In this document: positions 8,261-16,396 of the stretch, in pieces
How the letters are laid out: each line of letters starts with the position of its first letter
How positions within the stretch are numbered: the first letter of the stretch is position 1
Source of the DNA: Streptomyces sp. Alt3
Lineage (GTDB): Bacteria; Actinomycetota; Actinomycetes; Streptomycetales; Streptomycetaceae
Length of the DNA: 64,000 nt
NCBI RefSeq assembly: GCF_030719215.1
Contig: NZ_CP120983.1
Span: forward strand, 806,001-870,000
Direction: 5' to 3'
The notes under the pieces: model-generated
Databases searched by the model: none
What the model saw: only the letters and a program-made list of their open reading frames with translations
Told to the model about the DNA's origin: nothing
Program-made: the position numbers and the translations under genes

Positions 8261-10497
8261 GACACCCCTCGCTCCTCGCTCGACGGCGGTACGGGCCCGC
8301 ACGCTGGTGGCTCGCCCTGCTCGGATCGTTCCTGATGGTCCTCGGGCTCGCGTCGACCGCCGCGTACGGACGGGACGACGACCGGGCGGCGGCTGCCGCC
8401 GACCAGGTCCTCGACTGGACCGCGGGCGACCCCATCGACCACTACCTGACGGCGCCCAAGACCGCTGTGGCCGGCGCGGCGACCATCGTCTTCGAGAACA
8501 GCACGGCCACGGGCAACACGACGGGCATGCCGCACACGCTGACGTTCAGCGTGTCGGACCCGGAGTTCAACAACGACGTCGCGGTCAACATCCTGGCCAA
8601 CCCCAGTGACAGCGAGGGCGGCAAGCACAGCGTCGAGGTCACCCTCACGCCCGGCCGGTACTTCTACCACTGCACGATCCCCGGCCACGGTTCGATGCAG
8701 GGCATCCTGACGGTGACCGAGGACGGCGGCGGTGGCGAGGACACCACCGCTCCCGAGACCTCTGCGACCGTGGACGGCGACAGGAACGCCGACGGCGCGT
8801 ACATCGGCCAGGCGACCGTCACCGTGGCGGCGACCGACGCGGGTTCGGGCGTCGACACCGTCGAGTACGCCGTCGGGGCGGACGGCGCCTGGCAGCCGTA
8901 CACCGCGCCCGTCGTGGTGAACGAGGTCGGGTCGCACACGATCCGCTACCGCGCCACCGACAAGGCGGGCAACGCGGCAGCGGAGAAGAAGGCCGACTTC
9001 GCGGTCGCCGCTCCGCCGACGGACGACGAGACCGCGCCGGAGACCTCGGCGACCGTCTCGGGCGAGAAGGACGACGCCGGTGCCTACCTCGGCATGGCCA
9101 CGGTCACCGTGACCGCGTCCGACACCGGCTCGGGCGTCAACACCATCGAGTACGCGCTCGGGGCGGACGGCGCCTGGCAGCCGTACACCGCACCCGTGAT
9201 GGTGCACGAGGTGGGCACGCACAGCGTCCGCTACCGCGCCACCGACAGGTCCGGCAACGTCGCCGCGGAGAAGTCCGTGGACTTCACCGTCGTCGAGCCG
9301 CCCTCGCAGGACAAGACACCGCCGGAGACCTCCGTGGTGGTGTCGGGCGACAAGAACTCCGACGGCGCGTTCATCACCAGCGCCAGGGCCACGGTCACCG
9401 CGACCGACGCGGACTCGGGCGTGGACAAGGTCGAGTACTCCCTCGACGGCGGCCCGTACCTGGCCTACTCCACCCCTGTCGTCGTCGACCGGGTCGGCCA
9501 CCACACGTTCGCCCACCGGGCGACGGACAAGGCGGGGAACACCTCGCAGGCGAAGCAGGCCTCGTTCACCGTCGCGCAGAGCGGCGGCGTTCCGGCACCC
9601 AACTGCCCGGAGTTCGACGAGCGGCTCACCGTCATCGTCGGCACGGTCGACACGGGCGTTCCCAACCGGCTGACCGGCAACCGCTGCACGATCAACGAGC
9701 TGATCGAGGACGAGAAGGACTGGTCCTCGCACGCGCTGTTCCTCAAGCACGTCGACACGGTCCTGGACAAGCTGCTCAGCGCCGGGGTCGTCGACGCCCG
9801 TGAGCACAAGAAGATCTACAAGGCGGCCAAGCAGTCCGGCATCGGCAAGCCGGGCCAGGACGAGGGCTACCGCAAGCTGTTCGACGGCACCGCCGGCTCC
9901 CTCGCCAAGTGGGAGCAGGTAGGCGGCGGGAAGTTCGGGCTCAACACCGAGGACGGCTCGATCACCAGCTCCACCACGGTGGACGGCATGGGGATGCTGT
10001 GGTTCCCGGCCCGGCAGTACGGGGACTTCTCGCTGAAGCTCCAGTGGCGTGACGACGCGCCCGGCGCGGGCAACGCCAACGGCGGGGTCTTCGTCCGCTT
10101 CCCGAACGTCCACGACCACCCGGAGGAGTCCCGTCCGGAGTGGGTCGCCATCAAGTACGGCCATGAGATCCAGGTCAACGACCGGCCCGACGGCGACATG
10201 TACAAGACCGGGTCCGTCTACGGGTTCGACAGGGTCGGCCTCGGCGGCGCCGGGGTCACGCCCAAGGGCACCTGGAACGACTACGAGATCCGGGTGGTGG
10301 ACCAGCACTTCTCGGTCTACCGCAACGGTGTCCTGCTGAACGAGTTCGACAACAACGGCGGTCAGCTCTTCGAACCGCCGCGGGGCGACGACCCGGGCAC
10401 CGACGGCCGGCGCTACGCCTCCGGCTACATCGGGCTCCAGGTCCACAGCACCACGGACGTGATCTCGTACCGCGACATCCGCATCAAGGAGTTGTAG
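8257..10497 (+). CDS. secreted cupredoxin / Ig-like repeat / DUF1080 protein
   Basis: A 746-residue exported protein with a GTG start overlapping the upstream stop. After a signal/anchor segment (residues 16-37) comes a plastocyanin-like domain with a complete type-1 copper set: His93, Cys139, His144 and Met147. Three OmpL47-type beta repeats follow (about 164-262, 262-352, 352-445), each opening with APETS or PPETS and containing YRATD or HRATD. A spacer with two cysteines leads to a C-terminal DUF1080 / 3-keto-disaccharide hydrolase-like domain (about 540-746; NGGVFVRFP and YIGLQVHS near the end). DUF1080 enzymes are associated with 3-keto-glycoside breakdown. The copper domain could accept electrons from the partner dehydrogenase. 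Confidence 0.87.
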   Translation: MRHPSLLARRRYGPARWWLALLGSFLMVLGLASTAAYGRDDDRAAAAADQVLDWTAGDPIDHYLTAPKTAVAGAATIVFENSTATGNTTGMPHTLTFSVSDPEFNNDVAVNILANPSDSEGGKHSVEVTLTPGRYFYHCTIPGHGSMQGILTVTEDGGGGEDTTAPETSATVDGDRNADGAYIGQATVTVAATDAGSGVDTVEYAVGADGAWQPYTAPVVVNEVGSHTIRYRATDKAGNAAAEKKADFAVAAPPTDDETAPETSATVSGEKDDAGAYLGMATVTVTASDTGSGVNTIEYALGADGAWQPYTAPVMVHEVGTHSVRYRATDRSGNVAAEKSVDFTVVEPPSQDKTPPETSVVVSGDKNSDGAFITSARATVTATDADSGVDKVEYSLDGGPYLAYSTPVVVDRVGHHTFAHRATDKAGNTSQAKQASFTVAQSGGVPAPNCPEFDERLTVIVGTVDTGVPNRLTGNRCTINELIEDEKDWSSHALFLKHVDTVLDKLLSAGVVDAREHKKIYKAAKQSGIGKPGQDEGYRKLFDGTAGSLAKWEQVGGGKFGLNTEDGSITSSTTVDGMGMLWFPARQYGDFSLKLQWRDDAPGAGNANGGVFVRFPNVHDHPEESRPEWVAIKYGHEIQVNDRPDGDMYKTGSVYGFDRVGLGGAGVTPKGTWNDYEIRVVDQHFSVYRNGVLLNEFDNNGGQLFEPPRGDDPGTDGRRYASGYIGLQVHSTTDVISYRDIRIKEL

Positions 10498-10513
10498 GAA
10501 GGAAAGTGCGCGC

Positions 10514-11596
10514 TCAGGAGGCCGCGGCCGCATGCTCCGGCATGCGTCCGCGGCCTCCGGGGTGCCGGTGGCGCCACACCCAGAAGACCGTGCAGGAGAC
10601 GAGCGCCCAGCCCGCCAGCACCAGGAAGGGGAAGGCGTACTGGTGGCCCTGGTAGTAGACCGCCGTGTGCTGGGCGTTGACCGACGCTCCGGGCGGCAGC
10701 CACCGCCCGATGTGCCCGAGCGCCGAGGGCAGCAGCGGCCAGGACACCGCTCCGCCCGACGACGGATTGCCCAGCAGCACCATGAGCCCCCAGGTGGGGA
10801 TCATCGCCCAGCGCCCCATGATGGTGTTGAACATGGTGAAGACCATGCCCGAGGCGAACATCGTGAACGCCAGGATCAGCCAGGACTCGACGAACGGCAG
10901 GTCCAGCGCGCCGATCAGCCAGTCCACCACCGCGGCGATCGCGAAGCCGCCCAGCAGGGCGTAGGCGATGGTGAAGCCGATCCGCTCGAGCGGGTCGAGC
11001 GCCCGGGCGTGCACGCTCAGCTGGATGGCTCCGACGAATCCGATGATGACTGCGGCCAGCGAGATGTAGAAGAGCGCCAGCCCGCGGGGGTCGCCCTTCT
11101 GAAGCGGTTTGACGTCCGTGATCGTCACGGGAACTCCGGTGGCCTTCGCGACCTTCGCGCCCGTCTCGGCGAGCAGCTGCGCGACCGTGGCCCCGCCGGC
11201 CCCGGCGATGTCCATGGCCACCCCGGCCTTCGCCGGCCGCACGGTCACGAAGACCTTCTGCTCCTCCATGGCTTGGCGCGCGGCGCCCCGGGACGCGTAC
11301 GGGTGCAGCTGGAGGGAGGCGTCGAGAGCCTTCTCCATCCCCGCGATGAACTCCGTCCCGCCCCGGTCCCCCACGCCGTCGACCACGGCGGCGGGGATCC
11401 TGCGCGGCGTCGGGTCGGCCATCGTGTAGGTGTACGAGCCGGCGAAGAGCCCGGCCGCGGCGGCGAGGATGAAGACCAGCACGAGGGCGGGGACGTACGG
11501 CGACTGCTTGTACGAGGCCCACTTCTCGGCCCGCGTCGGAGGCCTGCCGTGCGCACCGTGCGCGGGAGGCTCGGCGGCCCCCTCGTCGGCGCTCAC
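10514..11596 (-). CDS. YhgE/Pip-like or DUF3533 membrane protein
   Basis: A 360-residue membrane protein. One hydrophobic segment lies near residues 36-57, followed by an external region of about 110 residues, then about five membrane segments from residue 170 to the end. This layout (one TM, large loop, ABC-2-permease-like C-terminal half) matches the YhgE/Pip and DUF3533 families, which include phage-infection-type proteins and export-related permeases. No ATPase partner is adjacent. The GTG start overlaps the ligD polymerase stop (GTGA, 11593-11596). The final codons lie inside a strong hairpin (10517-10558). The physiological role is not clear from sequence. Confidence 0.75.
   Translation of the reverse strand: MSADEGAAEPPAHGAHGRPPTRAEKWASYKQSPYVPALVLVFILAAAAGLFAGSYTYTMADPTPRRIPAAVVDGVGDRGGTEFIAGMEKALDASLQLHPYASRGAARQAMEEQKVFVTVRPAKAGVAMDIAGAGGATVAQLLAETGAKVAKATGVPVTITDVKPLQKGDPRGLALFYISLAAVIIGFVGAIQLSVHARALDPLERIGFTIAYALLGGFAIAAVVDWLIGALDLPFVESWLILAFTMFASGMVFTMFNTIMGRWAMIPTWGLMVLLGNPSSGGAVSWPLLPSALGHIGRWLPPGASVNAQHTAVYYQGHQYAFPFLVLAGWALVSCTVFWVWRHRHPGGRGRMPEHAAAAS
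10517..10558. terminator. strong hairpin between convergent genes
   Basis: Arms GGAGGCCGCGG (10517-10527) and CCGCGGCCTCC (10548-10558) pair perfectly. Inside them CGCATGC (10529-10535) pairs with GCATGCG (10540-10546) around a TCCG tetraloop, with one mismatch. It starts 20 bases after the plus-strand stop at 10497 and overlaps the last codons of the convergent membrane-protein gene, so it could terminate the plus-strand transcript. No T-tract follows. Confidence 0.65.
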
Positions 11597-12621
11597 GTGT
11601 CGTCACCGCCGTCGTGCCGGGCGCGGCTGGGCTGGACGCGTTTCGGCTCGCCGGGCATCTTCGGGTACTCCGGCGGATAGGGAAGGTCGCCGAGCTCGTG
11701 CTCGTGCTCGTCCCGACGGGCCAGCTCCAGCAGCCGGTCGAGCCGGAAGGCGTGGTCGTCCATGTCGGCGTGCAGGTCGCCGACCTCCGCGTAGCGCGCC
11801 GGCATGGTCCGGAGGTCGAAGTCGCGGGGCTCGGCGTCGTCGATCTCCTCCCAGCGCAACGGCGCGGACACGGGGGCGTGCGGGAAGGGACGTACGGAGT
11901 AGGCGGAGGCGATGGTGCGGTCGCGGGCCGTCTGGTTGTAGTCGACGAAGATCCGCTCGCCCCGTTCCTCCTTCCACCAGGCGGTGGTCACCCGGTCGGG
12001 CATCCGGCGCTCCAGCTCCCGCCCCACCGCGATGGCCGAGCGTCTGACCTGGGTGAACGTCCACTCCGGGACGAGCGGGACGAAGACGTGGATCCCACGC
12101 CCGCCGGAGGTCTTGGGCCAGCCGCGCAGGCCGTGGTCGTCCAGGACCGCGCGCAGTTCGTGGGCCGCCCTCACCGCATCGGCGTAATCGGTGCCGGGCT
12201 GCGGGTCGAGGTCGATGCGCAGCTCGTCGGGGTGGTCCGTGTCCGCCCTGCGCACCGGCCAGGGGTGGAAGGTCAGCGTGCCCAGGTTCGCCGCCCAGAG
12301 GACGGCCCCCAGTTCGGTGGGGCACATCTCGTCGGCGTGCCGGCCGCTGGGGAACTCGATCCTGGCGGTGGGGGTCCAGTCGGGGAGGTTCTTCGGGGCC
12401 CGCTTCTGGTAGAAGAAGTCGCCCTCGACCCCGTCGACGAAGCGCTGGAGCGTGGTGGGCCGTTCCCGCAGGGCCCGGAGGATGCCCGGCCCCACGGCCT
12501 GGAAGTAGTCGGCCACGTCCTTCTTCGTGTAGCCCTTCTCCGGGAAGTACACCTTGTCCGGGTTGGACAGCCGCACGGCCCGTCCGTCCACGTCCAGCTC
12601 CACCGCTGCTCCACTGCCCAT
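11593..12621 (-). CDS. LigD-type polymerase domain protein (NHEJ primase-polymerase)
   Basis: A 342-residue stand-alone polymerase module of the archaeo-eukaryotic primase family. Characteristic motifs are seen in order: NPDKVYFPEKGYTKKDVADY near the N-terminus, DFFYQKRAPKN, the metal-binding DLDP within ELRIDLDPQPG, GGRGIHVFVPL, and RPFPHAPVSAPL. LigD in Mycobacterium is a polymerase-nuclease-ligase fusion; streptomycetes often split these, as here with the ligase divergent. It fills gaps and adds ribonucleotides during end joining. The ATG at 12621 begins the conserved region; 12648 is an alternative adding nine residues. No ku gene or nuclease module is in the window. Confidence 0.93.
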   Translation of the reverse strand: MGSGAAVELDVDGRAVRLSNPDKVYFPEKGYTKKDVADYFQAVGPGILRALRERPTTLQRFVDGVEGDFFYQKRAPKNLPDWTPTARIEFPSGRHADEMCPTELGAVLWAANLGTLTFHPWPVRRADTDHPDELRIDLDPQPGTDYADAVRAAHELRAVLDDHGLRGWPKTSGGRGIHVFVPLVPEWTFTQVRRSAIAVGRELERRMPDRVTTAWWKEERGERIFVDYNQTARDRTIASAYSVRPFPHAPVSAPLRWEEIDDAEPRDFDLRTMPARYAEVGDLHADMDDHAFRLDRLLELARRDEHEHELGDLPYPPEYPKMPGEPKRVQPSRARHDGGDDT

Positions 12622-12699
12622 GTCGGCCACCGTAGGCCGGGCCCACATACGCCGCATATCGGGAGGACGTGCCGCGTGCGGTGGGTGAGAATCGGGACC

Positions 12700-13761
12700 A
12701 TGGACCTGCCGGTGATGCCGCCCGTGAAGCCGATGCTCGCCAAGTCCGTCTCCGCGATTCCCCCCGGGATGCAGTACGAGGCGAAGTGGGACGGATTCCG
12801 GGCGGTCGTGCACCGTGACGGCGACGAGGTGGTGATCGGCAGCCGGACGGGCAAACCCCTCACCCGCTACTTCCCCGAGGTGGTCACCGCGGTGCTGGAG
12901 AACCTTCCCCGGCGCTGTGTGATCGACGGTGAGATCGTCCTGCCGTACGACGGGCGGCTGGACTTCGACCGGCTGAGCGAGCGCATCCATCCGGCCGAAT
13001 CCCGGGTGCGGACGCTGGCCGGGCGGACCCCGGCGAGTTTCGTCGCCTTCGACGTCCTCGCCCTGGACGACACGTCCCTGCTGGCCGTTCCGCAGACCGA
13101 GCGGCGCAGGATCCTGGAGGAGGCACTGGCGGATGCCTCCGCTCCCGTCCATCTCGCCCCGTCCACCACCGACCCGGCCCTCGCGCGGGAGTGGTTCGAG
13201 CGTTACGAGGGAGCGGGGCTCGACGGGGTGGTCGCCAAACCGCTCGATCTGCCGTACCGGCCGGATGCCCGGGTGATGTACAAGATCAAGCACGAGCGGA
13301 CCGCCGACTGCGTGGTGGCGGGCTACCGCTTCCACAGGAGCGGCCCCGTGGTGGGCTCGCTGCTGCTCGGTCTGTACGACTCCGGGGGCGCCCTGCAGCA
13401 CGTGGGGGTGTGTGCCGCCTTCTCGATGAAGCGACGCGCCGAACTCGTCGAGGAACTGGACCCGTTGCGCGTCGAGCCGGCGGACCATCCGTGGGCCGCC
13501 TGGGCGGACGCGGCGGCGCACGAGGGGTCACGGCTGCCGGGCGCTCCGAGCCGGTGGTCGGGCAAGAAGGACCTGTCGTGGGTGGCCCTCGCGCCGGAGC
13601 GGGTCTGCGAGGTGGCGTACGACCACATGGAGGGTGACCGTTTCCGCCACACCACCCAGTTCCGCCGCTGGCGGCCGGACCGCACTCCCTCCGGCTGCAC
13701 CTACGCGCAGCTGGAGGAAGTGGTGCGCTACGACCTGGCCGAGGTGCTGAGCGCCCGCTGA
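12700..13761 (+). CDS. ATP-dependent DNA ligase, LigD ligase-domain type
   Basis: A 353-residue ATP-dependent ligase. The nucleotidyl-transfer lysine is in AKWDGFR (Lys29). Other motifs follow: VIDGEIV (motif III), FVAFDVLALD, GLDGVVAKPLD (motif IV) and YKIKHERTADCVVAGYR (motif V plus start of the OB fold). The C-terminus retains WVALAPERVCEVAYDHMEGDRFRH, typical of LigD ligases. It seals nicks and breaks, probably with the polymerase encoded divergently 78 bases away. Because the two genes share one short intergenic region, they may be co-regulated. The ATG at 12700 is set by the conserved start of the family; only a weak purine stretch precedes it. Confidence 0.93.
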   Translation: MDLPVMPPVKPMLAKSVSAIPPGMQYEAKWDGFRAVVHRDGDEVVIGSRTGKPLTRYFPEVVTAVLENLPRRCVIDGEIVLPYDGRLDFDRLSERIHPAESRVRTLAGRTPASFVAFDVLALDDTSLLAVPQTERRRILEEALADASAPVHLAPSTTDPALAREWFERYEGAGLDGVVAKPLDLPYRPDARVMYKIKHERTADCVVAGYRFHRSGPVVGSLLLGLYDSGGALQHVGVCAAFSMKRRAELVEELDPLRVEPADHPWAAWADAAAHEGSRLPGAPSRWSGKKDLSWVALAPERVCEVAYDHMEGDRFRHTTQFRRWRPDRTPSGCTYAQLEEVVRYDLAEVLSAR

Positions 13762-13765
13762 CCCG

Positions 13766-14998
13766 TCATGCGGTGGGGGTGGGGCAGGGCTCACCGGTGG
13801 GGTCCGCCGGGTCGGGCGTCTCCGCCGGGTCGGTGGGGCAGCCGGGGTCGGTGGTCCCGGGCTCCGGGTCGGGGGACGTGGTCGGGTCGGGCGTCGTGGT
13901 CGGGTCCGGAGTGGTGGTCGGGTCGGGCGTCGTGGTGGGGTCCGGTGTCGGGGTGGGCTCGGTGGGACCGCTGTCCGTCGGGTCGGGGCTCGGGGATCCG
14001 CCGGGGCCCGGGCTGCCGGAGTCCGTCGGCGTGGGGGTGACCGTGGGTGAGGTGGACGGGCGCGGGGTGCCGCCGGGCTGCGGGCCGACGATGATGCCGC
14101 CGCCGCCCTTGCCGGGATCGCCAGGACTGCCGGGGCCTCCGACCGGGGCCTTCGGCTCGTGGGGGCCGCCCGCTCCGGGGCTCTTCGGGACGACGCCCTT
14201 GCCGTCGGGGACGGCGTGGGTGCCCTTGCGGTAGAACTCCAGCCAGGACAGGACGGTACGCAGATAGGTGTCGGAGTGGTTGTAGCTGAGGACCGCCCTG
14301 TCCAGGTCCGCGCGTGCCGAGAGGTCGCGGGTCCCCGCGCAGAGGTAGTGGCCTGCGGCGAGAGCCGCGTCCGCGATGTTGCCGGGGTCCTTGCGCCCGT
14401 CGCCGTTGGCGTCCCTGCCCCAGTGCGCCCAGGTGGAGGGGATGAACTGCATGGGCCCGACGGCACGGTCGTACCGGGTGTCGCCGTCGTACGCCCCGCC
14501 GTCGGTGTCGGGGATGTTCGCGAAGCCGGCTCCGTCGAGGACGGGGCCGAGGATCGGGGTGAGCGTGGTCCCGGCGGCGTCCACCCGCCCCCCGCTCGCG
14601 TGGCCGGACTCCACCTTCCCGATCGCGGCGAGCAACTGCCAGGGGAGGTTGCATCCGGGGTCGCTCCGGCCGAGGGCGCTCTCCGCGGCACGGTAGGCGG
14701 CCAGGACGGTGGTGGGGATGCCCTCTTCGGCCCAGGTCTGCACGACCGCGGGGCCGGGCTTCTTCCCGCTCCGCAGGCTCTTGGGCGGCTCCGGTGACCG
14801 CAGGGGCGGAAGCTCGGTGTGGTAGCTGTCGTCGTTCGGCACCTCGGTCCACACGACGTCGTCCGCCGCCACGTTCTTCATGTCGTCGCCGGCGCCGCCC
14901 ACGAGCCCGGGGGCCTGGGACGCGGTGAGAGCCGCCATGGCGGCCACCGCGGTGGCCGTCCCGGTGAGCCCGCGGCGCATCGTTCCGTTGAACCTCAT
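13766..14998 (-). CDS. secreted lytic transglycosylase with Pro/Thr-rich tail
   Basis: A 410-residue exported cell-wall enzyme. The signal peptide spans about residues 1-30. An SLT/MltB-like domain spans about 105-270, with the probable catalytic glutamate Glu130 in AAIGKVESGHASGG, then AVGPMQFIPSTWAHWGRDAN and AVLSYNHSDTYLRTVLSW. Residues 290-410 are a Gly/Pro/Thr-rich disordered tail with PDPTTT repeats. It should cleave peptidoglycan between MurNAc and GlcNAc. GGAGGA lies ahead of the ATG at 14998. The start is only 19 bases after the last Mce-associated gene, so it is probably the final gene of the mce operon. An upstream ATG at 15061 lies in the preceding gene and is unlikely. Confidence 0.88.
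   Translation of the reverse strand: MRFNGTMRRGLTGTATAVAAMAALTASQAPGLVGGAGDDMKNVAADDVVWTEVPNDDSYHTELPPLRSPEPPKSLRSGKKPGPAVVQTWAEEGIPTTVLAAYRAAESALGRSDPGCNLPWQLLAAIGKVESGHASGGRVDAAGTTLTPILGPVLDGAGFANIPDTDGGAYDGDTRYDRAVGPMQFIPSTWAHWGRDANGDGRKDPGNIADAALAAGHYLCAGTRDLSARADLDRAVLSYNHSDTYLRTVLSWLEFYRKGTHAVPDGKGVVPKSPGAGGPHEPKAPVGGPGSPGDPGKGGGGIIVGPQPGGTPRPSTSPTVTPTPTDSGSPGPGGSPSPDPTDSGPTEPTPTPDPTTTPDPTTTPDPTTTPDPTTSPDPEPGTTDPGCPTDPAETPDPADPTGEPCPTPTA
13872..13947 (-). repeat. 18-bp tandem repeats coding PDPTTT
   Basis: About four copies of an imperfect 18-base unit encode the PDPTTT tail of the transglycosylase. The copies differ mostly at third positions, which suggests selection on the peptide rather than very recent slippage. 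Confidence 0.7.
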
Positions 14999-15017
14999 GT
15001 GTCCTCCCTCTCCTGGG

Positions 15018-15812
15018 TCATCGCGCGAAGGTGTCGATGGCCGCGATCCGCCAGGCGTCACCGCGGCGCACGGCGTCCACGGCGAACATGGCGGCCGCGT
15101 AGGTGGTCTCCTCCTCCTTGCCGGTGCGGGTGTTGCTCTGGTCGGCGAAGACCAGCAGCCGGGCCCGGTCGCCGTCGAGCAGTTCGACGCCGCTCTCGGT
15201 GACGGTCGTGGTGAGCACCAGCTTCTGCTTCGGCGCCTGCGCGCGTACCTCGGCGAGCATGTCCTTGTGCTGCTGGACCGCCTTGCCGGTCAGGTACTTC
15301 TGCGCGGCCAGGTCCGACTTCCCCGGCGACGCGTACGTGTACGAGAAGACGGCACCCACGGCCTCGGATATCTGGCCCTTGACCTCGCTCGTCCGGCTGA
15401 TGTCGGTGAGGGCGGTGTTCTGCCGCGTGGGGTCCTCCCGGAGCGTCGCGGCGGAGGTGAACGCCCAGGCCGCGAAGGCGCCGAGGAGCACGGTGGCCGC
15501 GCAGAGCACGGCGGGGAGCCGGATGCGCAGGCGCGGAAGCCTGCCGAGGGCACGTCCCTTCCCTGCCGGCTCGTCGGAGGCGTCGGCCTTCGCTTCGGTC
15601 CCGGTCCCGGGGTCGGTCCCGGTCCCGGGGTCGGTCCCGGTCCCGGGGTCGGGGTCGGGGTCCTCAGGAGGCTGGTGGGCGTGAGCGGCCCCGGCCGGCC
15701 CAGCCGCTCCGGTGGCCGGTTCCGGGGCCGCGGTGGTGCGCGGCGGTGCGCTCGTCGCGGTGACGGTGGCGAGCCTGCGGCGGCGGTTGACGAGGTGTCG
15801 GGTCGTCGACAT
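15018..15812 (-). CDS. Mce-associated membrane protein, large type (second pair)
   Basis: A 264-residue Mce-associated (Mas-type) protein. A long disordered N-terminal region of about 95 residues contains three DPGTGT repeats. One membrane segment follows (about 98-118), then an external alpha/beta domain with TDISRTSEVKGQISEAVGAVFSYTYAS and a C-terminal RRGDAWRIAAIDT. It is clearly paralogous to the protein at 16397-17008, which has the same order of segments and equivalent motifs. In mycobacteria such proteins are encoded at the ends of mce operons and are thought to stabilise or localise the transporter. The preceding gene ends 40 bases upstream, so co-transcription is likely. Confidence 0.82.
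   Translation of the reverse strand: MSTTRHLVNRRRRLATVTATSAPPRTTAAPEPATGAAGPAGAAHAHQPPEDPDPDPGTGTDPGTGTDPGTGTEAKADASDEPAGKGRALGRLPRLRIRLPAVLCAATVLLGAFAAWAFTSAATLREDPTRQNTALTDISRTSEVKGQISEAVGAVFSYTYASPGKSDLAAQKYLTGKAVQQHKDMLAEVRAQAPKQKLVLTTTVTESGVELLDGDRARLLVFADQSNTRTGKEEETTYAAAMFAVDAVRRGDAWRIAAIDTFAR
15598..15651 (-). repeat. 18-bp tandem repeat, three copies, in coding DNA
   Basis: The unit CGGTCCCGGTCCCGGGGT recurs three times almost without change and encodes DPGTGT repeats in the N-terminal tail of the Mas protein. The near identity suggests recent slippage, so copy number may vary between strains. Confidence 0.7.
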
Positions 15813-15852
15813 GTCGGTGGTCCTCTCGAAGGGCGGTGCGTCGGGGCGGGGT

Positions 15853-16383
15853 TCAGCCGGCGGTGTTGCCGACCGGGGCCTGGCCGAGGGCGCTGAGCTT
15901 CCACCCCTCGGAGGTGCGGGTGAGCTGCCCCAGCATCCGGCTCTCCTTGACCGCGGGCTTGCCCTCCGGGGCCGTCACGGTGACCCTGAGCGCCACCATC
16001 ACCCCCGCCTTGCCGGCCCGGTCGTCGAGCTCCGTCACCGCGCCCGACAGGATCTCGGCGGTGCTGACGGTCCCGGCCGCCTCGATCTGCTTGACGAACG
16101 CGTCCCTTCCGTCGACCAGTTGCTCGTGGAGGTCGCCGGTGGTCGACTCCTCCCAGCTGTCGAGCCCCTTCTCCACCTTCGCGTGGTCGAGCGTGTTCAT
16201 GTTCTGCACGGCCTGCTCCCCCGCGGCCAACGCGTCGTCGCGGGCCTCGGCGTAGGCCGCCGAGTCGTCGTGCGCCACGTCGTAACGCTCCCAGCCGCCC
16301 CAGCCCGCCGCCCCGGCCGCCGCGACCGCCAGCACGATCGCCGCCACCACCAGCGGATTCCTCGTCGTCCGTACCCGTGCCAT
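15853..16383 (-). CDS. Mce-associated membrane protein, small type (second pair)
   Basis: A 176-residue protein with one N-terminal membrane segment (about residues 10-28) and an external domain. It resembles the protein at 17005-17526: both have a TM, then Tyr-x-x-Ala-Arg-Asp, a helix with NMNTLDHAKVEKGLDSWEE or its equivalent, a central VTELDDRAGKAGVMVAL-type strand, and GWKLSALG near the C-terminus. It forms the small member of the second Mas pair. Its ATG lies 13 bases after the preceding stop, so it is inside the operon. The function is inferred from position and from Mas proteins of mycobacterial mce operons. Confidence 0.8.
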   Translation of the reverse strand: MARVRTTRNPLVVAAIVLAVAAAGAAGWGGWERYDVAHDDSAAYAEARDDALAAGEQAVQNMNTLDHAKVEKGLDSWEESTTGDLHEQLVDGRDAFVKQIEAAGTVSTAEILSGAVTELDDRAGKAGVMVALRVTVTAPEGKPAVKESRMLGQLTRTSEGWKLSALGQAPVGNTAG

Positions 16384-16396
16384 TGGTGCCTCTCCC

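Noticed and set aside
5651..10533. Long minus-strand frames opposite the secreted module
   Set aside because: They mirror the two plus-strand genes, whose domains and copper motifs are intact. No ribosome sites or motifs support the reverse frames.
13872..13947. Repeats resembling a short CRISPR-like array
   Set aside because: Units are contiguous 18-mers in frame with the transglycosylase gene and encode PDPTTT; there are no spacers and no cas genes.
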